Shown here one piece after another: positions 34,728 to 44,900 of a stretch of 64,000 nucleotides of DNA (its first letter is position 1; every line of letters starts with the position of its first letter). The position numbers and the translations under genes were made by a program. The DNA is from Streptomyces sp. 71268 (GTDB lineage Bacteria; Actinomycetota; Actinomycetes; Streptomycetales; Streptomycetaceae). Location of the stretch: contig NZ_CP114200.1 in the NCBI RefSeq assembly GCF_029392895.1, forward strand, positions 5,772,501 through 5,836,500, given 5' to 3'. The notes under the pieces are model-generated. The model had not been told where the DNA came from. It searched no databases and worked only from the letters and a program-made list of their open reading frames with translations.

Positions 34728-36020
34728 TCAGGTGCGGTCTGGTGGGCCGCACGGGCCACCGGGCGCGACGTGCTCGCCCGCTTCCGCCGCCCCTTCTGTT
34801 GCCGCCGGGACCGCGCCCGCCCGGCCCGCCCGGTCTGCCTGGTTCGCCCCCGTCACACCCGCGTCCGCCCCACCCGCGTCCGCCCCACCCGCGTCCGTCT
34901 CCCCAGCCTCCGCCTCGCCCGCGTCCGCCGCGTCCGTCTCGGTGCCTACCGCGGCGGCGAACATGCCGGCCAGCGAGCGGTAGGCCGCGCGGTAGGTGCC
35001 GGGGGTCGTGCCGTTGTGGCGCTGGAAGTGGTGGCGGAGGTTGGCCGGGGTGCCGAGGCCGGTCTGCGTCGCGATCTGGCCGACCGGCAGGTCCGTACGT
35101 TCCAGCAGCCACTGGGCCCGCCGGACGCGGGCGCGCAGCAGGCACTGGAGCGGCGAGAGGCCGGTCTCCGCGCGGAACCGCCGGGTGAGGCTCCGTACGC
35201 TCATGCCCGCCTGGTCGGCGATCTCCGCGAGGATCAGCGGGCGGTCGAGCCGGTGCGCCATCCATCGCGCGACGGCCTCCACCTCGCCGGCCCCATCGCC
35301 CCCCTGAGTGCCTTGCGCCCCCTGCGCACGTTCAGTCCCATGTGCACCCTTGCCCCCCAGAGGCTCCCCGGTCTCCCCGGTCTCCTCGATCATCCGGCCT
35401 CCTCGCGCCTCGGCGGGGTCGGGCAGGGCCAGGAAGAGGTGCCGGTCCGCCTCGACGGCCGCCTCCTCGCCGTGGTCCTGCTCGATGACGTGCAGGCACA
35501 GTTCCTTGCCGCCGAACACCCCGGCGGAGGTGAGGAAGGGCCCGTCGGCCACGAACGACTCCTCGGGGATGACGGTGATCTCGGGGTGGCGGCGGGCCAG
35601 TTCCGGGGCGTGCCGCCACAGCGTCGTGGCCCGGCGCCCGGCGAGCAGCCCGGTGGCCGCCAGCAGGAAGACCCCGGTGCCGATCGCGCCGACGTGGCCG
35701 CCACGGTCGGCGACGGCCCGCAGCGCCTCCACCACCGAGGCCGACGGCTCCGCCCGGAACCCAGCGTGCCCCGTGACGATCACCGTCTCCGCGTCGGCCA
35801 GGCCGTCCAGCCCCCGGTCGACGGCGATCCGCACCGACCCCGGACCCTCGGTGGCCACGTCGGCCGGGGCGCCGTTCGGGTCCTCGGACGCGGAGCACAA
35901 CCGCAGGTCGTACGGGGCGTGCCGGTACGCGACGGGGGAGGCGGAGCCGAAGACGATGCCGGCGGCGGTGACCTGGTGGGCGGGCACCCCGTCGAGGAGG
36001 AGCAGTGCGACCACGGGCAT
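34728..36020 (-). CDS. GlxA-type AraC-family regulator (DJ-1/PfpI domain plus HTH)
   Basis: 430 residues, ATG 36020. The N-terminal DJ-1/PfpI-like domain (MPVVALLLLDGVPAHQ, HVGAIGTGVFLLAATGLLAGRRAT) is followed by a linker rich in Gly/Gln/Thr, then a C-terminal AraC HTH pair (LAEIADQAGMSVRSLTRRFRAETG; PVGQIATQTGLGTPANLRHHFQR). The last ~65 residues are a low-complexity Ala/Gly/Asp tail built from GGADA repeats, absent from the paralogue at 37095. No nucleophilic Cys is seen at the DJ-1 elbow (GTGVF), so it is a regulatory rather than enzymatic domain. Divergent from the S1 protease gene by 142 bases, which it may control. Confidence 0.9.
   Translation of the reverse strand: MPVVALLLLDGVPAHQVTAAGIVFGSASPVAYRHAPYDLRLCSASEDPNGAPADVATEGPGSVRIAVDRGLDGLADAETVIVTGHAGFRAEPSASVVEALRAVADRGGHVGAIGTGVFLLAATGLLAGRRATTLWRHAPELARRHPEITVIPEESFVADGPFLTSAGVFGGKELCLHVIEQDHGEEAAVEADRHLFLALPDPAEARGGRMIEETGETGEPLGGKGAHGTERAQGAQGTQGGDGAGEVEAVARWMAHRLDRPLILAEIADQAGMSVRSLTRRFRAETGLSPLQCLLRARVRRAQWLLERTDLPVGQIATQTGLGTPANLRHHFQRHNGTTPGTYRAAYRSLAGMFAAAVGTETDAADAGEAEAGETDAGGADAGGADAGVTGANQADRAGRAGAVPAATEGAAEAGEHVAPGGPCGPPDRT
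34856..34900. repeat. 15-bp tandem repeat in the 3' end of the GlxA-type gene
   Basis: Three copies of CACCCGCGTCCGCCC (the last ends CGTCT) in head-to-tail order. On the coding (minus) strand they encode repeated G-G-A-D-A. It is an in-frame length-variable tail, with the same unit length as the repeat in the LAL gene at 4350 but an unrelated sequence. Confidence 0.85.
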
Positions 36021-36162
36021 GGCCAGAATTTAACCAGGGGTGGCACCAGCGTCGGTTCTTCGGCCCCCGTCGCCTCGCGCAGGATGGGGAACGCGCCGCG
36101 GAACAGGGGGAACGCCCTACCGCCCGGGCGCTCCACCAACCTGCACGCGAAGGGACTTCGTC

Positions 36163-37038
36163 ATGCCTCAGAACACCCCGCCGAGCCCCACCTCCCAGCC
36201 GACCCGCCGCCCCCGACGGGCGCGCCGGCTGCTGGTCCGCGCCGCGATGGTCGGCGCGGCCACCGCGCTGTGCGCGACGACCGCCAGCACCAGCGCCCAC
36301 GCCGTCATCAACGGCAAGGACTCCACCCAGGCGTACCCGTTCATGGCCTCGATCCCCATGGCCCTGGAGACGGGCGAGGGCGAGGGGAAGGACGTCGACG
36401 GCGTGTGCGGGGCCGCGCTCGTCGCCCCGCAGTGGGTGGTCACCGCGGGCCACTGCGCCCAGCAGCCGGAAACGGTGGGGGCGCACCCGAAGGGCACCGT
36501 GCGGATCGGCAGCGAGCACCGCAACTCCGGCGGCACGGTGCGCAAGATCGTCAAGAAGGTGGTGCACCCGGCGTACGACGTGAGCAGCCCCGTGCGCTCG
36601 CACCACGACATCGCCCTCCTCAAGCTGGACCGCCCCGTCAGCCAGCAGCCGATCCGCATGGCCGACCGCGAGGCGCGGGTGGGCGCGCCCACCCGGGTGC
36701 TCGGTTTCGGCACCGTCGTGGACGAGCTGGACTTCAAGGACTGGGTCTTCCCCGAGCGGCTCCAGGAGCTGAACACGCGCCGCGCCCCCGCCTCCGCGTG
36801 CCAGGACATCGACGCCGCGACCGAGCTGTGCACCACCAGCCGCGTCCCCGACGCCATGGCGTGCAAGGGCGACTCGGGCGGCCCGCAGATCCAGCGCGTG
36901 CACGGGCGCTGGCAGCTCGTCGGCACGACCTCCGGCGACGGTGACGCGGACCCGCACTGCGCGACCGGCCCGGGCGTGTACACCTCCGTGCCCGCGCACC
37001 GCGCGTGGCTGACGAAGGTGCTGGCCAGCCACCGCTGA
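36163..37038 (+). CDS. Secreted S1 (chymotrypsin-fold) serine protease with altered S1 pocket
   Basis: 291 residues, ATG 36163 with GAAGGGA upstream. A twin-Arg-rich N-terminus and signal peptide lead to the mature start VINGKDSTQ (residue 48). The triad is His97 (TAGHC), Asp149 (HHDIALL) and Ser238 (CKGDSGGP). Six mature Cys fit three disulfides. The residue six before the catalytic Ser, which is Asp in trypsins, is Met232 (DAMACKGDSGG). So cleavage after Lys/Arg is not expected, and a hydrophobic or small P1 preference is inferred. It lies between two GlxA/AraC paralogues. Confidence 0.92.
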   Translation: MPQNTPPSPTSQPTRRPRRARRLLVRAAMVGAATALCATTASTSAHAVINGKDSTQAYPFMASIPMALETGEGEGKDVDGVCGAALVAPQWVVTAGHCAQQPETVGAHPKGTVRIGSEHRNSGGTVRKIVKKVVHPAYDVSSPVRSHHDIALLKLDRPVSQQPIRMADREARVGAPTRVLGFGTVVDELDFKDWVFPERLQELNTRRAPASACQDIDAATELCTTSRVPDAMACKGDSGGPQIQRVHGRWQLVGTTSGDGDADPHCATGPGVYTSVPAHRAWLTKVLASHR

Positions 37039-37094
37039 CGCGCCGACCCGGACCCGAGGGCGCGGCTGGCGCCGGCCGAGGCTAGGTTCGCGAC

Positions 37095-38051
37095 ATGTCA
37101 GTGGTCGCGCTGCTCGCGCTCGACGGGATGCCCGCACACCAGCTCAGCACGCCGGGCATGGTGCTGGGCGCCGCCCGCGACAGCTCGGGGGTCGGCTACG
37201 AGCTGCGCGTGTGCGCCCCCGGGGGAACGTTGACCACCGGCGCCCCCGCGGCCCTGACCGTCAGCGCTCCCTGGGACCTGGCGGGCCTCGCGGACGCCGC
37301 GGCCGTCATCGTGCCCGGCCACGCCGGCGCCCTCGGGGACCCGCCGGCGCGGGTGGCGGCCGCGCTGCGGGCGGCGGCCGGGCGCGGCAGCCGGCTCCTC
37401 GCGGTCGGCACGGGCACCTTCACGCTGGCCGCCACCGGCCTCCTCGACGGTCGCCGCGCCACCACCACCTGGCAGCACGCCGCCGAGCTGGCGGCGCGCC
37501 ACCCCCGGGTGGTGGTGGACCCCGAGGGCGGCCTCGTGGCGGACGGCCCGTTCCTGACCGGCGCCGGCATCCACGGCGGCCTGGACCTGGTGCTGGCGCT
37601 CATCGAGCGGGACCACGGGCCCCGGGTCGTCGCCGCGACCATCCGCCACCTCCTGCGGCCGCTGTTCGCGGAGGCCAGTTCCGCACAGGAGGAGATCGAC
37701 CGGGGCATCGCCGAGACCGCGGGCCTGGAGCCGACCGTACGGTGGCTGGAGGCGAACCCGCACCGCCCGCTGACCCTCGCCGACATCGCCGCCCACGCCC
37801 GGCTGAGCGTGCGCAGCCTCAACCGGCGCTTCCGGGACCACACCGGGCACAGCCCCCTCCAGTACCTGCTGCACGTCCGGCTGGACCGGGCCCGGCACCT
37901 GCTGGAGGAGACGGACGAGCCCGTGGAACGGGTCGCCGAGCGCGCGGGGTTCAGCTCCCCCGAGAGCCTGCGCCGGCACTTCCGCCGCGCCACGGGCGTC
38001 GTGCCCCGCGCGTACCGCACGGCACACCGGAAGGCGCGCCGTACCGAGTAG
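37095..38051 (+). CDS. GlxA-type AraC-family regulator (paralogue)
   Basis: 318 residues, ATG 37095, 57 bases after the S1 protease on the same strand. DJ-1/PfpI-like N-domain (MSVVALLALDGMPAHQLS; RLLAVGTGTFTLAATGLLDGRRAT) and C-terminal AraC HTH (LADIAAHARLSVRSLNRRFRDHTG; ERVAERAGFSSPESLRRHFRR). It matches the regulator at 34728-36020 nearly end to end apart from that gene's extra tail. The two probably arose by duplication around the protease gene. No catalytic Cys at the elbow. Ligand and targets unknown. Confidence 0.9.
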   Translation: MSVVALLALDGMPAHQLSTPGMVLGAARDSSGVGYELRVCAPGGTLTTGAPAALTVSAPWDLAGLADAAAVIVPGHAGALGDPPARVAAALRAAAGRGSRLLAVGTGTFTLAATGLLDGRRATTTWQHAAELAARHPRVVVDPEGGLVADGPFLTGAGIHGGLDLVLALIERDHGPRVVAATIRHLLRPLFAEASSAQEEIDRGIAETAGLEPTVRWLEANPHRPLTLADIAAHARLSVRSLNRRFRDHTGHSPLQYLLHVRLDRARHLLEETDEPVERVAERAGFSSPESLRRHFRRATGVVPRAYRTAHRKARRTE

Positions 38052-38113
38052 CCCCGGCCCCACCAGCGGTAATTCCCGGGCGCCGGGCGCGCGTCGCCGC
38101 CTAACCTCCCCCC

Positions 38114-38881
38114 ATGCCGACGACCTCAGCACTCCAGCGCAGCTACTCCTTCCTGGCGACCTTCGCCCGCCGCCAGGCCGCCCGTACCGTCGAACTCCCG
38201 GGCGGGTTCGCCGTGTACGACGACGAGTTCGCGCACTCCCGCGCGGACAACCAGGTTTTCGTCGGCGCGGACGTCGACCCCGATGCGCTGCCCGCCGTCG
38301 CCGACGAGGCGCTGCGACACCTGCCGTACCGGATGATCACCGTCCTGGACGACGCGGCCGCCACGGCCTGCGCGGAGCCGCTGGTCCGGGCCGGGTACAC
38401 GCACTCCCGCTATCTGGTCATGCTGCACACGGGTCCCCTGCCGTCCGGCGGCCCCGCCGACGAGGTGGACCTCGACGCGCTGCGCGCCCCGCTCACCCGG
38501 CGCTGGCGGGGCTTTCTGCCGGACGTCGACGACGAGGTCGTACGCCACCTCGTGGAGCGCCGCGAGGCCCGCCGACGCGGGGCCGACGTCGTGCGGTTCA
38601 TCGGCGCCCGGACGCCGGAGGGCGAGGTCGCCTCCTGGGCCGACCTCTACCTGGACCCGGCCGCTGGCCTGGCCCAGATCGAGGACCTGGTCACCTCGGA
38701 GGCCCACCTCCGGCGCGGCTACGGCGACGCCGTCCTGGCCACCGCGCTGCGCCGGGCCGCCGACGCCGACTGCGGCACCCGGTTCCTGATCGCGGACGCG
38801 GCGGACTGGCCGCGCGAGTGGTATGGGCGCCGTGGCTTCACCGACATCGGCCGCCTGCACTGCTTCGACCGCGCCCGGTGA
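38114..38881 (+). CDS. GNAT-family N-acetyltransferase
   Basis: 255 residues, ATG 38114. The N-terminal ~110 residues are divergent. The C-terminal GNAT part has the acetyl-CoA-binding region LVTSEAHLRRGYGDAVLATALRRA and the final YGRRGFTDIGRLHCF, typical of the family. Acceptor unknown. It follows the second GlxA gene by 62 bases on the same strand and might be its target. Confidence 0.85.
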   Translation: MPTTSALQRSYSFLATFARRQAARTVELPGGFAVYDDEFAHSRADNQVFVGADVDPDALPAVADEALRHLPYRMITVLDDAAATACAEPLVRAGYTHSRYLVMLHTGPLPSGGPADEVDLDALRAPLTRRWRGFLPDVDDEVVRHLVERREARRRGADVVRFIGARTPEGEVASWADLYLDPAAGLAQIEDLVTSEAHLRRGYGDAVLATALRRAADADCGTRFLIADAADWPREWYGRRGFTDIGRLHCFDRAR

Positions 38882-39223
38882 GGGGCGGGCCGGCAACGCC
38901 CCCGCGTCACCCGTCGCCCCGTTGCCGCGCGGCGGGGCAACGCGCGTTCCACGGCGCCGGATCGGCCCGCCGCGGCAGCCTGATCGAGGCCCCTGACCAG
39001 GGGCGCGGCAGCGGCGGAACGTATCGTGTACCTCGTCGTGCAACGGGTGCGAGCCCCCACCTTCGGCGTGGCGCGAGGCTGCCCACGGGCCGCTGGCCGC
39101 ACCGGAGTTCGCCACCCGGCGGCCCCGCCGCGTGGCAGCGCGCCGCGACGGGACCTGACCCACCGGCTGCCCGGCCGGCGCCAGAAGTGGCCGGGGCCGC
39201 CCCGTCCGTTCTTGGAGTACGCC
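38882..39223. other. Intergenic region, no gene seen
   Basis: 342 bases. A short stem CGTTGCC / GGCAACG (38920-38926 with 38936-38942) may end the GNAT transcript. The rest holds no coding signal that I trust; the promoter of the ABM gene is presumably near 39015-39045 but has no clear boxes. Confidence 0.4.
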
Positions 39224-39658
39224 GTGACCACAGCCAGCCAGCAGCCCACGCCCGAGACGTCTCCCGCACCCGACGCGACCGGCGCATCCAACTCACCCGA
39301 CTCACCCGACACGTCCGTCACCTTCATCAACGTCTTCGAGATCGACGCCGAGCACCTCGACGGCTTCCTCGCCCACTGGCAGGAGCGCGCCGCGCTGATG
39401 AGCACCAAACCCGGCTTCCTCGACTCCCGGCTGCACCGCGCCCGTTCCTCGAAGACCCGGTTCCAACTCGTCAACGTCTCCCACTGGGCGAGCGAGGAGG
39501 AGTACGCGGCGGCCGGCGCCGACCCGGAGTTCCAGCGGCGGACCAAGGCCGCCAGCGAGAGCGCGCAGGCGCCGGTGGTGCCCAACCCGGGCCTGTACGA
39601 CGTCGCCGTCGAGTTCGTCGGCCCGGCCGCGGGCGGCCCCGCCGCGAGCCAGGACTGA
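39224..39658 (+). CDS. Antibiotic biosynthesis monooxygenase (ABM)-domain protein
   Basis: 144 residues from GTG 39224 with TTGGAG upstream. After a Thr/Pro/Ser-rich N-terminal 30 residues comes one ABM dimeric alpha/beta-barrel domain: VTFINVFEIDAEHLDGFLAHWQERA, PGFLDSRLHRA, FQLVNVSHWASEEEYAAA. Such proteins act as cofactor-free monooxygenases on aromatic substrates or as heme/small-molecule handlers. No biosynthetic partner is adjacent. A terminator follows at 39694. Confidence 0.88.
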   Translation: MTTASQQPTPETSPAPDATGASNSPDSPDTSVTFINVFEIDAEHLDGFLAHWQERAALMSTKPGFLDSRLHRARSSKTRFQLVNVSHWASEEEYAAAGADPEFQRRTKAASESAQAPVVPNPGLYDVAVEFVGPAAGGPAASQD

Positions 39659-39693
39659 GCCCGCGCCCCGCGGGGCCGTAACAAGCGCACGGA

Positions 39694-39730
39694 CGTTGGC
39701 CCGGCCCCGTGGAGAGGGGTCGGGCCAACG
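39694..39730. terminator. Bidirectional terminator between ABM and S8 protease genes
   Basis: A 15-bp stem CGTTGGCCCGGCCCC with its complement (one G-T pair) and a 7-base loop. It sits 36 bases after the ABM stop and 86 bases beyond the end of the convergent protease gene. Confidence 0.8.
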
Positions 39731-39815
39731 CCGTGTCGCCGGGCCCGCGTCGGCGCGTCAGCGCGTCAGTGGGTTGGTGAGCCGGTGGGTCAGTGGCACG
39801 GGGTGGGACGCGGCG

Positions 39816-41423
39816 TCAGAACTGGAGCTTCCAACCGTTGACGTATCCCGTGTCGTTGACCCAGTTGTCGCTCACGCGCAGCTTCCAGGTGCCGTCCGCG
39901 GCCTCGCTGGAGGCGTTGACCGTGAAGGTGCCCTGCACGTTGTCCGCGCCGTCGTTGCTGTCGTAGTCCTTGAGCAGGTAGGCGCTGCCGTCCGGGGAGA
40001 CGAGTTCGACGCGCAGGTCACCGCGGAAGGTGTGCCGGATGTCGACCGTGACGGCCAGGGTGGCCGGGGCGTTGCCGCCGACGCCGGAGACCGTGACGGG
40101 GGACTCGACGGTGGCGTTGTCCCTGATCGTGACGTCAGCGGTGCTCTCGAACGTCTTGCCGGGGGGCGTGCTGTCGTTGCCGCCGGTGTGCAGCAGCTTG
40201 TTCGGCGAACCGGTGCGGGCGTCGGTGACCTTGTCCGGCGTCGCGTTGCTGACCAGCTTGTCGCGGACCTGCGCCGGGGTCCAGCCCGGGTTGGACTGGA
40301 GCAGCAGGGCCGCCGCTCCCGCCGTGTGCGGGGCGGCCATGGAGGTGCCGCTCATCGACTGCGAGGCGGTGTCACCGGAGTTGGAGGTGGAGACGATGCT
40401 GTCGCCGGGGGCGAAGATGTCCAGGCAGCTCCCGTAGTTGGAGCCCTGCCCGTTGTTCCAGCCGGTGGCGCGCGCGTCCCGGCTGTTGGTGGCGCCCACG
40501 GTGACGGCGGCCGGGGTGGAGGAGGGGGAGTACGAGCAGGAGTCGGCGTTGTTGTTGCCGGCCGCGACGACCCAGCTGACGCCGGAGGATATGGAGGAGG
40601 CCACGGCGTCGTTGACCGACTGCGTCTTGCCTCCGCCGACGCTCATGTTGGCCACGGCGGGCCGGTCGCTCTTGGCCGCGTTCTTGGTGACCCAGTCGAT
40701 GCCGGCGAGCACCGGCGCCCAGGTCTCACCCGAGTTGCCCTGGCAGTTGAGCACGCGGACGCCGATCAGCTTGACGTCCTTGGCGACGCCGTAGGCGTTG
40801 CCCCCGACGGTGCCGGCGACATGGGTGCCATGCCCATGACAGTCCGAGGCGTTGGAGTCGTTGTCGATGAAGTCGTAACCGCTCACCGCCCGCCCGCCGA
40901 AGTCGCGGTGGCTCATCCGGATGCCGCTGTCCACGATGTACGCGTCGACGTTGGCGGCGGAGCCGTAGGTGTATCTCTTGTCCACCGGCAGGTCGCGCTG
41001 GTCGACGCGGTCCAGGCCCCAGGACGGCGGGTTGGTCTGGGTCTCCACCGCGTACGCGGCGGCGTCCGCCTCGACCCGGGCGACGGACGGGTCGGCGGCC
41101 AGTTGCCTGGCCCGCTCCTCGCTCATCTTCACGGCGAAGCCGCGCAGGGCCGCCGTGTACGTGTACCGCAGGTCGCCCGAGTGCCGCTTGGCCAGGGCCT
41201 TCGCCGAGGCGGGTATGTCGGCGCGGGCCACCGAGTCCTTGAGGGTGACGATGTACGAACCCTCGACCGCCCCGGGGCGGTCGGCGCCCACGACGCGACC
41301 CTCGCCGCCGGGCGGGGTGGGGGCCTGGGTGGTGGCGCCGGCGGTGGTGGCGGCCCCGACGAGCAGGGTGGCGCCGGCGCCGATGACGAGCGCGTGCCGG
41401 ATGGCACGGGCGTCGAACTTCAT
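39816..41423 (-). CDS. Secreted subtilisin-like S8 protease with C-terminal P-domain
   Basis: 535 residues, ATG 41423 with GAGGGAG upstream. Signal peptide about 1-30, I9 propeptide (EGSYIVTLKD to about 120), S8 domain with Asp165 (AYIVDSGIR), His198 ([10 protein letters not shown]) and Ser361 (MSGTSMAAPH). The C-terminal P-proprotein domain spans about 425-535 (VDIRHTFRGDLRVELVSPDG, ending GYVNGWKLQF). The P-domain replaces the PKD pair of the subtilases at 5077 and 7258; the catalytic parts are related. Divergent from a LAL regulator, echoing the LAL-subtilase arrangement at the start of the window. Confidence 0.94.
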   Translation of the reverse strand: MKFDARAIRHALVIGAGATLLVGAATTAGATTQAPTPPGGEGRVVGADRPGAVEGSYIVTLKDSVARADIPASAKALAKRHSGDLRYTYTAALRGFAVKMSEERARQLAADPSVARVEADAAAYAVETQTNPPSWGLDRVDQRDLPVDKRYTYGSAANVDAYIVDSGIRMSHRDFGGRAVSGYDFIDNDSNASDCHGHGTHVAGTVGGNAYGVAKDVKLIGVRVLNCQGNSGETWAPVLAGIDWVTKNAAKSDRPAVANMSVGGGKTQSVNDAVASSISSGVSWVVAAGNNNADSCSYSPSSTPAAVTVGATNSRDARATGWNNGQGSNYGSCLDIFAPGDSIVSTSNSGDTASQSMSGTSMAAPHTAGAAALLLQSNPGWTPAQVRDKLVSNATPDKVTDARTGSPNKLLHTGGNDSTPPGKTFESTADVTIRDNATVESPVTVSGVGGNAPATLAVTVDIRHTFRGDLRVELVSPDGSAYLLKDYDSNDGADNVQGTFTVNASSEAADGTWKLRVSDNWVNDTGYVNGWKLQF

Positions 41424-41948
41424 GGTTACTCCCTCGAAAGCTGTCCGGCCCGGATCGGGTCCGGAAGGCGACACCCGCGGCTGTGTCGGGCGTTGCACCG
41501 CCGTGCGGTGGTCGGCGCGTCGCCGTGCGGTGGCTGGCGCGCCGAGGTGGCGGTCGCGGCCACCGCGGCGTGCCCGGGTCTCGGGGGCCGCGAGTGGTGG
41601 GGGGTGCGCCGCGCGTCGTGGGGTGACGCGCGGCACGGGTTCGACCCAGCCGGGCTGCGGGGAGCAGCCCCGTCGGTCGGTCCTGGGGTGTGAGGCCGTG
41701 GGGTACGGGATCGGCGAGGTCGAACCGTCCGCAGCTTCGGCCAGCGGCCCTGAGCCCAGCAATCCGTAGTGGCTACCCAAAGAGCGGGCGGCCACGGACG
41801 ACCCCACCCGCCCCGCCCGTACCGGCGGCGAAACCAATTTCTAGGTGGTCGTCCCCTATTGCTCCCGCGCACGCCGCCGGGTAGACCACCTGCTCACGGG
41901 CTCGAAAGCCCGCCCGGGTGGCAGGGGCCGTGGCGTGGAGGGGGAACT
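41424..41948. other. Divergent intergenic region between S8 protease and LAL regulator
   Basis: 525 bases without a supported gene. It includes a two-copy direct repeat around 41501-41545 (CGCCGTGCGGTGG, then GGCGCG) and a small A+T-richer patch at 41832-41866 (AACCAATTTCTAGGTGG), a likely promoter area for the regulator. No palindromic operator was recognised. Confidence 0.45.
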
Positions 41949-44900
41949 GTGAACGAGGGTGCCTTCGCCGCCGACGCGACCGGAACCGGGCCTGGGGCCG
42001 CCACCGGGACCGCGACGGGAACCGGAACCGACGGAGACCGCGCCGAGTCACCCCGTACCGACGGGTCCCGTGCCGACGTGCCCCGTGCCGAGTCACCCCG
42101 TACCAGCGAACCCCCCGCCGCCGCGAACGTCCCCGCCGCCCCGGGCACCGACGCCGGCACTGCCCCCGGCACCGACGGCGCCCGGGCCGGGCTGGTCGGG
42201 CGGGGCGGCGAGTTGGCGCGGTTGCGCGCGGCGTTGCGGCGCGCGCCGTCCGTGGTGGTCGTGCGCGGCGAACCCGGCGTCGGCGCCTCCCATCTGGTGG
42301 CCGAGGCGCTGGCCGACCCCGCCGCCGGCGACCGGGTGCAACTCCGCGGCGTCTGCCCCGACCTGCGGCACCCCGCTCCGCTCGGCCCGATCCTCGACGC
42401 GCTGGCCGGGTTGCCGTGCCGCCCGGACGTGCCGCTGCCGCCGGTGGCCGGCGCGGTGGCCTGGGCCGTGCCCGAACTGGCGCAGTGGCTGCCCGAACCG
42501 CCCGCGCCCGCGCCCCACCCGGCGGACTGCCCCGGCCTGCTGCGCCGCGCCGTACGCGCCCTGCTGGCGGCACAGGGCCCCGTGGTCCTCGTCGTGGAGG
42601 ACGTGCACGCCGCCGACGAGGCCACCCGCGACCTGCTCCACCACCTGCTGGCCGACCCGCCCCCACACCTGCGCCTGGTCCTGACCGAACACCACGCCCC
42701 CGGCCTGCCCCGCCTCGGGCTCCACGCGCCCGGGCACGTCCCGGTCGAGGAGATCACCCTGCGCCCGTGGACGGCCGAGGAGGTACGGGACGCCGCCGGG
42801 CGCTGGCTGGGGGAGCGGGCGGCCGAACCCGAACTCGTGGAGCTGCTGCACGCGCGCACCCGCGGGCTGCCCGGCGCGTTCGAGGCCCTGCTGCGCGCCG
42901 TCAGTGATCACGACGCGGCGCCGGACTCGGTCGTGGCCGCCGTACGCGAGGTCGGGGTGCCCGCGCGGCTCCGCCGCGAGCTGGCCCGACGGCGCGAGTG
43001 GCTCACCGACGACGCGCGCCACCTGGTCGAGGCCGCGGCGGTGGTGGGCCGGCCGGTGCCCGTCGACGTACTGGCCGAGGTGGCGGGCCTGACCCCCGAC
43101 CGCGCGGAGCGCGCCGTCCACCTGGCGCTGCGGCGGTCGGTGCTGCGGAGCGACGGCCCGTGTCCGACGTTCCGGCACCCCCTGGACCGCCAGGCCGCCC
43201 TGGACGAGGTGCCCCCGCCCCGGCTGGCCCGGCTCAGCCTGCGCGCGGCCCGCGCCCTGCACCGCGACGGCCGGCTGGTCCCGCTCGCCGACCTGGCCGG
43301 CCTGTACCTGGCGGGCGGCAGGACCCGCGAGGGGCTGCGCTACCTCGCCACCGCCGCCGACCGGGCCGCCGCCGACGGCGACTACGCCGCCGCCACGCAC
43401 CTGTACACCCGCGCCATCGACCACGACCCACGGCCCGCCGGCCGCATCCGCGCCGCCGCCAAGCTGGCCCGTACCGCCCAACTCGCCCGAGCCGACGAAC
43501 GGGTGGTGAGCGCGGTGCGCCGGGTCCTCGACGAGGACGACCCGCCTCCCCAACTCCGTGGCGAGATCCGCCTCCACCTCGGCGTCCTGCTCCGCAACCA
43601 GAGCGGTGGCGCGCTCGACAGCCTGGCGGAGATCGCCCGCGCCATCCCCGACCTGGAACAGACCGACCCGCAGACCGCCGCCCGCGCCATGCTGGTCGCC
43701 GCCATCCCCTCCATCAAGGGTTGGCCCATCAGCCGCCACCGGGCGTGGCTGGAGCGGGCCGAGACGTTCACCGAGCGGGTCACGGACCCGGTGGCGCGCG
43801 CCGCGGTGGCCGCCAACCGCGCCACCGCGCTCATGCTGCTCGGCGACCACCGCGCGTGGGCCGCGGCCGACGTGCTGAGCCAGCCACCCGGCTCGGCCAT
43901 GGAAGCCACCCAGTACGCCCGGGGTTGGACCAACCTCGCGCACGCCGCCACCGCCCTCGGCCACACCACCCGGGCCTGGGAGTTCCTGCGCCGGGCCGCG
44001 GCCGGCCTCGCCGACTCCAGCAGCCCGTACGTGGAGGGCCTGACCCAGACCGCGCGGCTCGTCCTGTCCTGGCACGAGGGCCGCTGGGACGACCTGCACG
44101 CCGCCGCCGACCACACCACGCGGCTCTACCGCGAGATCCCCGACCTGACCGCGGAGGCCATGCTGGTACGGGGGTTGGCCGCGCTGCACGTACGCGGAGA
44201 CGTCCCACACGCCCGCCGCGACCTGGCCGACGCCGCCCGCATCACCTGCTTCGACACCGGCTTCATCCTCACCGCGTCGGCCGCCGCCCTGGCCCGCGTC
44301 CACCTGGAGGCCGGGCGCCCAGGCCAGGCGAGCGAGGCGGTCGAGGCCACCTTGCACCGACTGGAGCGGACCGGCGGTTGGGTGTGGGCCACCGAGGTCG
44401 TCCCCACCGCCGTGGAGGCCCTGCACGGCAGCGGCCAACCCGCCAGGGCCCGCCAACTGGTCGAGGACTTCGCGGCGGGCATCCGCGACCGCGACGCCCC
44501 GGCCGCCCGCGCCGCCCTCACCGTCGCTCGGGCCCTGCTGGCGGAGGCCGACCACCGGTACGACGAGGCCGCCACCCTGCTGGCCCGGGCGGCGGACGAC
44601 TGGCGCCACCTCCACCGCCCCTTCGACGCCGCCCGGGCGACCGAGGCCAGAGGCCGCTGCCTGCTGCACGCGCGACAGCCGCGCGACGATCGGGAAGGCT
44701 CCGAGGGGCCAAGGCCCGCCAGCCAGGCGGGGCACGCGGGGCGGGCTGCCGGGCAGGCGGCGGAGGGGCAGAAGGCGGCCGTCGACATCATCCTCGCCGC
44801 CATCGAGGCCTACCGCGCACTCGGCGCCCGCTGGGACGTCGCCCGCTGCCACCGGCTGCTACGCCGCCACGACATCGTCACCACCCACCGCCGCGGCCGA

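Noticed and set aside
41426..41872. 148-codon minus-strand frame in the S8/LAL gap
   Set aside because: Trp/Arg/Pro-rich, no ribosome site or known fold; it overlaps the likely promoter region of the LAL gene.
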